Part shown: positions 9,927 to 19,891 of the stretch, piece after piece
How the letters are laid out: the number at the start of each line of letters is the position of its first letter
Position numbering within the stretch: the first letter of the stretch is position 1
From: Melieria omissa
Lineage: Eukaryota > Arthropoda > Insecta > Diptera > Ulidiidae
Direction of reading: 5' to 3'
DNA length: 64,000 bases
Assembly: GCA_963971225.1 (NCBI GenBank)
Contig: OZ020270.1
Span: 31,505,823-31,569,822 of the forward strand
Notes under the pieces: model-generated
Databases searched by the model: none
What the model saw: only the letters and a program-made list of their open reading frames with translations
What the model was told of the DNA's origin: nothing
Made by a program: the position numbers and the translations under genes

Positions 9927-12663
9927 GAAAGGGCCACAGCGTTACCAGCTGCCGCCGCAAGAAGGCTTGTGGCACGAACGGGTGCGAACGTGTACATCAC
10001 CAATTGCTACATCAAGACGCCCAATCACCCCCAACACAGTTACCTGCCGAGAGGGAACACATTTTGAATTGCCGCCAGGAAAATCAGTCCAGTCTGTTTA
10101 AGATTTTGCCTGTCAGAGTGTCGGGCCCACTCGGTAGTCTGCCAGTGTACGCCATGTTCGACGAGGGATCCTCGGTATCACTGCTGGAAGAGAGGGTTGC
10201 CTCCCGGCTGGGGCTGAAAGGACATAACTCGCCCCTTACATTGCAGTGGTACGGAAGCAGCCAAACCACAGAAAAGTCACGGAAGGTGGCAGTCAACATA
10301 CAGGGGGCCAACTGTGGTCATAATTTCCCGCTCAAGAACGTGAGGACCATAAGTCGCCTAGATTTACCATCGCAGTCGTTTGCCAAAGATGTCCACAGCC
10401 ACTTAAAAATGCTGCCCATCCAGAATTATGTCAACGTTAAGCCAGTACTACTCCTAGGACTGGATAACTGTCACCTCAGTGTATCTAGCCAGACAGTCGA
10501 AGCCGGCCCCCAGCAGCCTATTGCCAATTTGACAAAACTGGGCTGGGTGGTGTTTGGTCCGTTGCAAAGTCGAGGTGCAGTCGAGCCAAGAGTATTGCAC
10601 GTGCGTGAGGCACACAAACTTAAGCAACTGAACCGCATAGTGGAGGAATACTTTTCGGTGGAAAGTTTTGGCGTGCGCAACACTGGCGTCACGTTGGAAT
10701 CGGATGAGTCGCGCCAAGCTAAGAAGATAATGTTAGAAACGACCAAAAATCTCGGTCAGAGGTACGAAATCGGATTGCTGTGGCGGGATGAAAATGTCGT
10801 GCTGCCTTACAGTTACGCCATGGCTAAGCATCGACTACTGAGTCTGGAATCCCGGATGTCCAGGGATGCCACCTTTGCTAAGAATTACTGCCAAGAAATC
10901 GCGAAGTATGTACAAAACGGCTACGCAAAGAAGCTGACTCAGGAAGAAGCTGATCTTTCGGGGTCTAGGACGTGGTATTTACCCCACTTTGGAGTCGTCA
11001 ATCCTCACAAGCCGGATAAGCTGCGCGTCGTTTTTGACGCAGCTGCCGCAGTAGACAACATCTCACTTAATTCTGTTTTGCTCAAAGGTCCGGAGCATGC
11101 ACAGCCGCTAATTACCATAATTCATAAATTTCGCCAAGGAGTTGTCGCCGTGGCTGGAGACATCCAGGAGATGTTTTCTCAAGTCCGCATCAGAGCTGAT
11201 GATCAAGACACGCAGCGATTCTTATGGAGAAGTGGTAACCCTGCCGAGCCTATAGCCGTGTACACCATGACATCCATGATATTCGGCGCCATTTGTTCAC
11301 CTTGCTGCGCCGAATACATCAAAAACACGAACGCTGCCAAATACCAGTCAACCATGCCTAAGGGGGCCCAAGCTGTTATTGCCGACACTTACGTCGACGA
11401 CGTGGTTATCAGTTACGATAGCAAAGAGGAGGCTCTGGAAGTCACGCGTGAAGCCATACGCATAAATGCCGCTGCCGGATTCAAACTACGAAGATTTGTG
11501 TCAAACTGCAAGGAACTACAAGACCGTTTGAACGAGAATAGCGCTACGCACTGCAATAAGGTCGTCAACATGGAACGCCGGGCTACAGCGGAGAAAATTC
11601 TTGGTATGTTCTGGAACACAGACACTGACGCCTTCGAATTCCATTTTCAGTTCCACAAAATTGCTCGGGATGTTTTGAGTTGCAACAGGCCACCCACTAA
11701 GCGTGAGCTGCTAGCGATCGCCATGTCCATCTACGATCCGTTTGGAGTATTGTCAAATATCACCACCTGCGTGAAGTTGATGATGCAGTCGCTGTGGAAA
11801 CAACAAGTAGGATGGGACGAACAATTGCCTCATCAACTAGAGTTGCAATGGTTCGCGTGGTGGAAGTGCTTTCAGAAGGTGAAAGATCTCTCAATTCAAC
11901 GCTGTTACTCCGAGTTGCTGCCGGAGGCCGACGAGATTCAGATGCACATCTTCGTAGATGCAAGTTCTAGTGCATACGCTGCTGTCGTCTATTTACGAGT
12001 CATAAAGGGAAACGCCGTCGACGTCGCCTTTGTATGTGCCAACACCAGATGTGCACCAGTAAAGGGCATGACGGTGCCGCGTTTAGAACTACAAGCCGCC
12101 CTGCTGGGAGGCCGACTGGGGTCGTCAATTGAGATGTACCATGATTTCCGCATTGACAGTACCACGTTTTGGAGCGAATCCAAAACGGTGATACTTTGGA
12201 TACGCTCAACCACAAGAGAATATAAGCAGTTTGTAGGCTGTCGTATCGCCGAGATTCTGTCCACTACGTCACCGCAACAGTGGCGGTGGATACCAACATC
12301 GCTGAATGTGGCAGATGAAGCTACCCGTGCCAGCTTGGCACCTGAACTTCACGAAGGATCACGATGGCTGAGGGGCCCGCCGTTTCTCTATGAAGATGAA
12401 TCTTACTGGCCACAGGAAACGCAGCTGACCTCGGACCATTGCGCTGCAGAGGAGTCTGCGAAAATGCATATACTTCGTGCATACCCAGGGGAGTATCCCA
12501 TAATTTTTACTAATTTTTCCTCGTACTTAAAGATGGTGAGAATTGTCGCTTGGATTTTGCGTTTCGCCAACAACGCCAAGTCCAAGGGCCGCCAACAAGG
12601 AGTGCTGCAAGCGGCGGAGCTTACAGCATCCGAGAAAGTAATACTTCTAACCTTACTTCTAAG
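9927..12663 (+). pseudogene. pol: BEL-A gag end, protease, reverse transcriptase and RNase H; integrase missing
   Basis: The frame is open across the whole stretch. It starts with RKGHSVTSC, the second half of the gag zinc knuckle split by the upstream insertion. An aspartic-protease motif follows (MFDEGSSVSLLEE). The Pao-type linker (LTKLGWVVFGP) precedes reverse transcriptase motifs RVVFDAAA, AGDIQEMFSQV and YVDD (TYVDDVVISYD, near 11389-11412). RNase H motifs are IFVDASSSAYAAVVY, VPRLELQAALLGG and WRWIPTSLNVADEATR. The reading ends at about 12663, before the integrase, at an abrupt switch to Gypsy sequence. Pao elements encode gag and pol as one frame, as here. The long undamaged pol frame suggests younger age than BEL-B. 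The missing integrase and 3' LTR make it inactive. Confidence 0.88.
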
Positions 12664-12664
12664 T

Positions 12665-12852
12665 AAGGTTTGTCTCCGAAACTTCAAACATCATGGGAAG
12701 GACCGTATAGGGTCGTGACCAGGATTAATGACGTGGTGTACAGGGTTCAACGCTGCGGCAACAGAAACGCCAGGTTGAAAGTAGTCCATTTGGAGCGCCT
12801 GGCGTCGTACTCCGGCGGAGCCTCGGTACTTGTTCGGGACGAACAAGTCTAA
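12665..12852 (+). pseudogene. Gypsy integrase C-terminal fragment
   Basis: This fragment encodes the last 60 or so residues of a Gypsy polyprotein: GLSPKLQTSWEGPYRVVTRI (a GPY/F-type integrase tail), VVHLERLA and the C terminus LVRDEQV. It is closely related to the minus-strand integrase ending at 62871. The stop at 12850-12852 is followed by a purine-rich tract (AAGTGATGGGCAG) directly before the LTR, the expected plus-strand primer. The start is a junction with BEL-A, not a real N terminus. Confidence 0.85.
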
Positions 12853-13179
12853 GTGATGGGCAGTGAAATGAAAAGGCACTCTGTGGTGTACATGAACGCT
12901 TTTGCAAGCATACTTTTAGGCATGCACTGTGAAGTACGGCAAACTGGTATAATTCGCTTGGTATAGTCCGATATGGCAAGGATGGTTCTCGAAGAAATGG
13001 GCTGTGCGAGAATGGTCGAGCGCTTTCCAATTGGAAGTTACAAGAAACTTCGGCGCGATAAGAAAACTGGTATAAAAACAGCAGTGGCAGCGCAAGGGGT
13101 CGAGTCGGGGTTAAGCAAGCAAAGTGGTAACAAGTGTATATACAAGCGAAGTGTAAATTCTGTAAATAAAGGATTGTTA

Positions 13180-14089
13180 TCAGGTGTACAACTTTGCTTC
13201 CGCCGTTTTTTTCCAAAATTAAAAGCTTTATTGCGAAAAAGTGCTTACAGATGTATTATTCAAAGTATTGTCCGTCGCTAGCGACAACTTTCTCCCATCT
13301 TTCCGGCAATTTTCGGATCCCGGCTCGAAAAAAGGAGTCCTCTTTTGACGCTATCCATGAAGCAATCCATTTTTCCAATTCTTCGAAGGATTGAAAATGT
13401 TGATCTGCCAGGCCGTGTGCCTTTGAAAGGAATAGGTGGAAGTCAGAAGGGGCGACATCTGGGGAATACGGCGGGATGGGGCAAGACTTCCCATTTCAGC
13501 GTTTCCAGGTACTTTTTGACCACTTTTGCGACGTGAGGCCGAGCATTGTACTCGTACGGCACCCAGTTTCCTTCTTTCTGAATCATGCCCAGGGCCTTGA
13601 GACGTTTCGAAATGGCTTGCTGACTCACTCCCAACGATTCGGCAAGCTCTTCTTGGGTTTGGCACGAATCTTCATCAAGCAATGCTTCTAGTTTTTCATC
13701 TTTGAAGGTTTTTTCTCTTCCACCACCATGTTTGTCTCCGACATCGAAATCACCATTTTTAAAACGTTGAAACCACTCCCGACACGTTCTTTCACTCAGA
13801 GCAGCATCACCGTAAGTTTCTGAGATCATTCGATGCGCTTCAGCTGCATTTTTTCGAATTGTAACAGAAAAGTAAAACTTCCCGCAAATGGCGAGAATTG
13901 GGCACATAAACGGACATTTTCGAGCGTGAATAATACGAAAACAAGAACAACTGTCACTGAAACGGCGATGACAATTCGTTAGGCACTGTCCACACTCACT
14001 TTAAAGGCATTACCATCTATGTATTTCAACCAGCCTCAGCCGGTACAGCCACCTATCGGAAAACGGCGGAAGCAAAGTTGTACACCTGA
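13180..14089 (-). mobile_element. Deleted mariner transposon
   Basis: The inverted ends TCAGGTGTACAACTTTGC match over about 29 bp at both sides. The flanking dinucleotide TA (13178-13179 and 14090-14091) is the target duplication of the Tc1/mariner superfamily. The element is 910 bp, against about 1.3 kb for a complete mariner, which agrees with the deletion seen in its transposase. Confidence 0.9.
13443..13907 (-). pseudogene. Mariner transposase with internal deletion
   Basis: The frame encodes the DNA-binding N terminus of a mariner transposase: a first helix-turn-helix (AAEAHRMISETYGDAALSE), the linker WFQRFKNGDFDV, HGGGR, then a second helix-turn-helix (TQEELAESLGVSQQAISKRL) and GNWVPYE. 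After WVPYE the sequence jumps straight to NARPHVAK, which lies at the second catalytic Asp in intact proteins. The segment with the first catalytic Asp is therefore gone. The frame then decays before the last Asp. This copy cannot make active transposase but could be mobilised by a relative. Confidence 0.88.
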
Positions 14090-14186
14090 TAGTTCTGACT
14101 GAGTTTGCGCTAAATAATTGAAGTTGTTATATTTTCAAATACAATCAAAACGGACCGTCGATAACGAACTGTGGAATTTCGTAACA

Positions 14187-14895
14187 GTATTTTCGGTGGG
14201 TAATTGCAGGTACATACTATTCAATCGTTCCTTCCCCTTCGCCAGCAATTACAAATCATGCACTAGTTGATTTAGATTTTGATTCATGGAAGTCGACAAC
14301 TTACACACACACTCTTCTGTCACACCTGTTGATCCTGCAGAAGCACACTTCACTGCTACTCATACGCGCAACAATGACACGTATGTCGTCGAATACCCCT
14401 TTAAGGAGAAATCACCGCCAATTCAAAACACCTTGCAGCAAGCGTGTATGCGACTCGCATACATGGAAAAGCGTTTCTGCAAAGCAACTGCGTTGAAACA
14501 GCAATATCACGAATTCATACCTAAATATGCAGCATTGGGACATATGGAGAAGCTGTCTGAGCAGGAGATTGAAACAGATCAAACATACTTCTATCTGCCT
14601 CGACACGCCGTTCTGAAGCCTGACAGTTCAACTACAAAATGTCGCGTCGTGTTTAATGGCTCGTGCAAAGACTCATCTGGCGTTTCGCTTAACGAACGCT
14701 TACATGTAGGTCCACCAATACAGAGAAATCTGTTTGGAGTGTGTTAACGTTTTAGACAATATAGGTTCGTGTTTGGTGCAGACATTGAGAAAATGTTCCG
14801 CGGCATACAAGTGGTGAAAATATGCCTGTTGAGCATTATCGTTTATTGACTGTGACGTACGGACTTGCGCCGTCACCTTTTTGGCAGTGCGGGTA
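14187..14895 (+). pseudogene. pol: BEL-C pol, segment 1 (linker and first half of reverse transcriptase)
   Basis: Sequence abutting the Gypsy LTR reads WVIAGTYYS in Pao-linker style. It continues through HALVDLDFDSW, NNDTYVVEYPFKE, MEKRFCK, YAALGHMEKL, TYFYLPRHAVLKP and the RT motif CRVVFNGSCKDSSG. The clean frame runs 14286-14747. After a stop the match continues in other frames with FGADIEKMFRGIQV and LTVTYGLAPSPF. The reading stops at a TTAA (14896-14899) and resumes in the same gene at 26309-26312 with VLKQLADDYKSEF. This is the first of five pieces of one BEL pol gene. Confidence 0.85.
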
Positions 14896-14899
14896 TTAA

Positions 14900-15297
14900 C
14901 CCCTCTGTTATCCTAGGAAATACTCGCACATTTGACCCTTGGGTCATAAAAAGTCGTTCGAAAAAGTTAAGACAATGTGATTTTAACAATTAGTTATTAC
15001 TTTTATTATTGAAAAGCGACTATTTGGCCTTACTGGAGTCAAATATGTTCAACATGGAGACCATGTCCAGGTGCTTGATATTCTTCTCGGGCACTTTAAT
15101 TCTTGCGACTTCTGCAGAAGTGAAAACTATATCGTAACTAATTGTTGGACAATTATATTATTTATAACAGATAATAATGATTAATCGCCCAAAAATAAAT
15201 GGTTTCGCAAGAAAGCCTGTTCCCGTGGCCCACAAAAAATTACTCAGTTTAGAGGTTCAATTTATAAAAGTCTGCCAAAATATTAAAGTTATACTAA
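14900..15297. other. Left remnant of the TTAA element, non-coding
   Basis: No reading frame of note. Holds a GACCCTTGGGTC-type palindrome at about 14936-14950, echoed by TTGGGTCATAAAATGACCC at about 26098, and otherwise AT-rich sequence up to the TAA-flanked terminus at 15298. Confidence 0.5.
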
Positions 15298-15450
15298 CAG
15301 CCCTATTCTGGCAACCGTAACAATCACCTCGGTAACAATTGAATACTTGGTAACAATTGTCACCTTTTGGTATTCTGGAGCAAATTCAAAAGCTCAAAAG
15401 GTGACAATTGTTTCAAAATTTGTTACCTCCGTACGAGCAGGTGACAAGCA
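15298..15450. mobile_element. Left end of a TAA-flanked, Harbinger-like element
   Basis: TAA (15295-15297) is followed by CAGCCCTATTCTGG, closely resembling the terminus CAGCCCGATTCTGT of the complete TAA-flanked element at 40806-41398. Several GGTAACAATTG/CAATTGTCACC inverted repeats follow. No matching right end was found, so this may be a solo terminus. Its relation to the adjacent P-type gene is unclear. Confidence 0.4.
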
Positions 15451-15835
15451 TACAAAAATTATAAAATTCAAATTTCGTGTTCAAATGCGCCTTGAGGCAC
15501 TGCAAAAAAAATGCTTCAGCTGCTCCTGCGTCGCGACGCGTCGTGCGCTTAAACTTAAGAACTCTAAGAACCAAAAGAATATATACATACATTGTGAAGA
15601 AACTCCAAAAAAAAGGCTTGCATCGCCAGATTTTCTGCATTTGCCATTTTTTGTTTGTTTATTTTTTTACTGTTTGACAGAAAAAATACAAAAAAAACTG
15701 CAAACTGTGCAAACATGTTGCACAAGAGCGTTTATAGTTATTTATTAAAAATATTATTGTAAGGTTTATTTGTTTATTGTTTTACTTTCGTTTAAATTTA
15801 TCTTTCATAAATAATAATTTTTAATAAGAATTTTT
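15451..15835. other. Flank downstream of the P-type transposase
   Basis: AT-rich, with poly(A)-signal-like TTTATT (minus-strand AATAAA) near 15768. A short frame here has no recognisable domain. The P-type inverted end could not be located in this stretch. Confidence 0.4.
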
Positions 15836-18140
15836 TTATTTGCCAACAATTATTTTCAATTTTCGTTCTTTCGAACTTCCTTTTTGCACAGCCCACATGC
15901 AGTGTTTTCGTAGAAGAACTAAAATAAGAAAATCTAAAATTTGGACTCTATGGTTACAGCACTCACCATGGAACCATTCAGGTGTAGCATTTTTACAAGA
16001 TTGTAAAACGTGTGCTTTAATACCAATTTTTTCAGGTTCTGCTTCGAAGATTTTATGAAAAATTAAAATATGTTTTATGCATACATTCATTAGGGAATTG
16101 GAAGGAGCAAAAAGATTACCAAAATCAGAAATTGACTGATAAATTATCATTTTCATTATCATCGCCATTAGTCTGCAAAACATCCTCATTAAAATAAGCG
16201 CTTGAAATTAAATTAGTCATTGAATCTTGCGTCTCTTCACAATTGGTAGAGGAGCTAAACTTTATTATTTTAAAGGCTAATAACCTGGCTAAGATATTAT
16301 TAAGTTCGGCTACAGAGGGGTTACAGTTATTACCTCCTTTTTGCCTTAACACAGCAAACGTATTCTCCAACTTGTCCTGGTTAAAGGCCTTTGTCATAAT
16401 AAAAAACTTGTCCGAATTATCTTTTAATATTTCATCTACAAGTAGAAGGACCGATTTTAAGGATAGTTTCATGCCATCTAAGAAGAAAACTCGTTTTTTT
16501 TCATCAACAAATTTCACTTCCTCTAGATAATATAAAAATGTTTGAATAAATGTGTGCGATTCTTTCTTAATCTTAAGAGCAGATCGGTAGCAGTTATCTG
16601 CATACAAAGATCCACTATTCATGCAATCAAATATTTGATAAATTTTTGCTATAAAATCAGCTGTGGATAACGCTACCTCTTGTGAGATTTTTTTAAATCC
16701 ACTTACGTCTGAAATTGTTCTGATAGCAGCTTCAACTGTTTTACTGAACACTTGCGTGGCAAATTTAACACGCATTTTTTCAAATGAATTTGGAAATATG
16801 TGTTGCCTAGTCAATTTTGGGCAAATTTTGGTTTTACAATTTTCTTCCCTCTCCCAAAGCTCTTGAACTACTTTAAAGCTAACTAAACCATCAGGCGTTT
16901 TCAAGTCGCATTTAAGCCAACCATTTCGCAATGACTTGATTAAATGTGGGAAATCGAACATGCAATAAATTTTTTGATTTTGAAATTGAAAGTATGGTTT
17001 CTCTATACATACGCCTAAGTCGGAGAAACACTTTCTATTAGAAGACCCCTGATCAGAAACCAAAACGTTCACTACTATACCAAAATTGCTTAAAATTTTA
17101 AGATTTTCTTTAATTATTTTGCACAACGTATCTGCTGTTAATCCATTCTCTGACACAAAATAGTTTAAAATTGAACACCAACTCGAGAACATGGACTTCA
17201 ACATAAATACACATACTTGCTTACCAATTTTTTTTGTTCTTTCGAAGCCTGTGCATTCAAATCCGTCAATTAAATCTAGTTTTTGATTGTATCGTAATTC
17301 TCTACGTATTGCCATTTCGTCCATTAAAAGAACCATATTATTTTCATTTTTTTCCTTCAACTCTAAGCACATCTTTTTAATGAATTCAAAAGCCACATTG
17401 TTGATACCGGGCTGAAGGAACTTTATTGGAGCCCACCGATTTAAGGTGCTGATATGTGGCAAATTGAAATTTAACTTATCTCTTAGGAAAGAATATGTTG
17501 ATTGTGAAATATAAAAAATATTTTGCGCTAAATATTTCACTTCGTCAGAATATTCTTTTGGCCGGATGCTAAGTAAAAGTTTACAAAATGTTTTGGATTC
17601 CAAGTTGATATGTTTTAAAGAATCAATGGAATTTTTTAAAGTCTTTGAACAACAATTCTTGGATTTTAAAATAAAGCGCTTTTCTTTTCGCAATTTTTCG
17701 TTAATTTTTTTGAATTTTTTTAATAGGTCGCTGTATTTCTTTTTGTAATAATGGGTTATTTTGACGTTTTTTTCGCAATTAATGCATACTATGTCATCAT
17801 AACGTGGTCGTTTCAATGAAGAATCTGGTTCTAAAAATTCTTCATCCGAAATCTCATGATCTTCGTCTAAGTGTAAGGTTGGAATCGCATCCTTTTTTAG
17901 AAACCTTTTTCCTACATAAGTACTGGAGAAATGATTTTCACAAATATACAGTTTTCGGTTATAGTCGTCATAAGATATATTGTATTTTTCGCGCCAAATT
18001 TGGCCAAACACGAAATCAGCAGCGGGGAATCTAAATAATCTAAGATTCTCGCATTGTCGTCTCGATTTGTTGCAACTGCGAACACAACATTGAATTCCAG
18101 ACGTTGAGGAATTTCTATTTGTCTTTATATTTGTAGCCAT
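15836..18140 (-). CDS. P-element-type transposase with THAP zinc finger
   Basis: The main frame runs 18185 to 16125 (686 codons). The second Met at 18140 (MATNIKTN) is the more likely start because the THAP domain follows closely. The THAP finger has C34-x3-C38 and C82-x2-H85 (numbered from the first Met), closed by AIPTL. A basic coiled region spans about residues 145-175. The RNase-H-like core shows LLMDEMAIR (Asp 289), VLVSDQGSSNRK (Asp 378) and DFPHLIKSLRNGW (Asp 411). The late block QDKLENTFAVLRQKGGNN is a conserved P/THAP9 signature. The protein would cut and paste P-type DNA in the nucleus. A stop at 16125 precedes a further conserved-looking C-terminal block in another frame (15836-16130: FGNLFAPSNSL, CCNHRVQILDF). 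A frameshift or small intron is therefore likely there. It is by far the best-preserved transposase in the window. Confidence 0.85.
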
Positions 18141-18210
18141 ATTGTAACAAGCCGAAACACAAAATAGAATTACAATGTTGGACAATGGCGTTAAGATACT
18201 TAAAAAAATT

Positions 18211-18566
18211 CAAAATTGGTATCAACCACGTCAAAATATAAACAAATAATTTTACTTGGAATGCGCCACGTAAAAATATTTGTAGAAATTTCAAATTGGA
18301 TTCAACCACGTCAAAAAAAAACCGCTGCAAAAGGTTCAAAATTGGTATCAACCACGTCAAAATATAAACAAATGATTTTACTTGGAACTCGCCACGTAAA
18401 AATATTTGTGAAAATTTCAAATTGGATTCAACCACGTCAAAAAAAACAGCTGCAAAAGGTTCAAAATTGGTATCAACCACGTCAAAATATAAACAAATGA
18501 TTTTACTTGGAACTCGCCACGTAAAAATATTTGTGAAAATTTCAAATTGGATTCAACCACGTCTAA
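18211..18566. repeat. 2.8-copy tandem repeat upstream of the P-type transposase
   Basis: Units begin at 18211, 18337 and 18462 (periods 126 and 125 bp). The second and third are almost identical, so the array expanded recently. Each unit has three CCACGT sites in the contexts CAACCACGTCAAAA, GCCACGTAAAAAT and CAACCACGTCAAAA, nine in total. The array starts about 25 bp upstream of the transposase frame and about 70 bp upstream of the preferred start codon. It therefore occupies the position of promoter and subterminal transposase-binding sites. Binding by the THAP domain is inference only. Confidence 0.8.
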
Positions 18567-18712
18567 ATATTTGCAGGTTTTAAAAATCAATCAAAGCTCA
18601 GCATTTGAGCAAACAGCCATACACCACAAAGCTTCGATTGATAGTGACATTACAGCAAAACCAAAAAAGCATACACACAATAAACGACAACAACAAAAAC
18701 ATTAGCGAATCC

Positions 18713-18744
18713 CGAGTCATCTTCGTTGAAACGAAGATGACTCG
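18713..18744. repeat. Perfect 15-bp-arm hairpin
   Basis: CGAGTCATCTTCGTT is followed, after two bases, by its exact reverse complement. It lies at the edge of the TA-flanked element copy that follows. Confidence 0.75.
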
Positions 18745-18749
18745 TTGTC

Positions 18750-19576
18750 TTAGACTCTGCTTTTGTGGTTACACCGAAGTGTAAACACATATTGCTTGTG
18801 GCAGCTACAGACATCGTGTTTGAAAATCGACTGGGAAAACTTTTTTGCTTTTTGTAAAGTGCTATCCAAGTGACTGAATTTATTCCAAAAATGTAAGTGT
18901 AACACATATTTATTTAGGGTATTGATTCTATTTTACGATCCAATATTTGTTTATGTTGACATATGATTGGAAGTGTCGTTATTTTAAAGTTTCCAAAATG
19001 ACATCGTGGTTGGACTGTGAACCACTGTGGGGGCTGGGTTATGAACCACCTGGTTTTCGTACTACATTTGCACTAGGACGGTTAAATATCGCCGGATTTA
19101 TTAAAATAAAGTAATTTTATGTAATGTCACTCGATTTTGGTGAGTTCACTTGAAGTGGGCCAATGCGAGAACGCGTTCGTATTTCATATGCAAACATTTC
19201 GACACCGATTAGGATGAAAAAAAAAAACAAAAATTGAGCACTTGCATTCATTGCGATTTTTTGGCCTAAGTGGCGTCATTATAACCTTTTTTTACCTCTT
19301 GAGCCTGCCTGATTAAATAAATTTTCAACTTATTTCAAAATTATGGGTGTTTTCTTCGTATTTTCCGACTTTAATTGCGATTTGCCAGATGGTTCACAAC
19401 CCAGCCACTTTTTTGGAAAAGCGAAAAATCACGTCCTTAGAAAACTCGACGTAGAGAGATAAATGTTAATTAAAACGGTAATTTGTCTTCATAACAAATT
19501 TGCGCTATATATTTTTTATTCTATGAAAAGTTAGAGCCAAAAAATAAAACCCGGTTCACACCTCAGCCCTCTCCCT
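18750..19576 (-). mobile_element. Partial copy of the AGGGAGAGGG TA-flanked element
   Basis: Reverse complement of 40115-40803 joined directly to about 41402-41580, at moderate identity. It ends in CCCTCTCCCT followed by TA (19577-19578), the same terminus and target as the complete copy. The other terminus is missing. It lacks the TAA-flanked element that interrupts the copy at 40.8-41.4 kb, so it provides the unoccupied site. It contains ACAACCCAGCCAC-type motifs and no transposase. Confidence 0.7.
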
Positions 19577-19630
19577 TACTATTTACTTATATTGAAAGAT
19601 TCAATCAAGATTTCATACCAGAAACGAGGT

Positions 19631-19838
19631 TCTACGAGATTCTGACCATCTGGCTCCCACCTAGGCCGCACCTCTGGGACAGTGCTGCCACTCATCTGGC
19701 ATCACCGCATGAAGTTGGGTGCGGAGGAGGACGAGGCTGGTTCCGGTCTCTCTCTCGCTTCTTCTGGTCTGACGTGCGCAGGCAGCACGTGTTTGAGAAC
19801 TCACATTAAATAAAGTAAAGTTAAATAAATAGCGTACA
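19631..19838 (+). repeat. BEL-B 5' LTR
   Basis: 208 bp, nearly identical to the 3' LTR once its 497-bp insert is removed. It carries AATAAA-type signals (TTAAATAAAG, TTAAATAAAT) just before the end. The unoccupied TTAA target of that insert is present as TCACATTAAATAAAG. Confidence 0.92.
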
Positions 19839-19844
19839 AATTGA

Positions 19845-19861
19845 TGGTGCCTCCTGTGAGG
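19845..19861 (+). promoter_or_regulatory. Putative BEL-B primer-binding site
   Basis: TGGTGCCTCCTGTGAGG starts six bases after the 5' LTR and begins with TGG as required for tRNA priming. The tRNA was not identified. Confidence 0.5.
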
Positions 19862-19891
19862 ACTGATTGACTTCAAAGTACAACGTTTAAT

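Larger units (their letters stand above)
12864..14186 (+). repeat. Gypsy 3' LTR interrupted by a mariner
   Basis: The LTR begins TGAAATGAAAAG just after the polypurine tract and ends TTTCGTAACA. It contains a TATA box (GGTATAAAAAC near 13069) and a GTAAATAAAGGATTG polyadenylation region. Without the mariner at 13180-14089 it would be about 413 bp. It is related to the LTR at 48177-48588 and less closely to 3537-3616, so at least three Gypsy subfamilies are present. BEL-C sequence starts immediately at 14187. Confidence 0.8.

Noticed and set aside
18211..18566. CRISPR-like array
   Set aside because: The repeats are contiguous tandem units without spacers in a eukaryotic transposon context.
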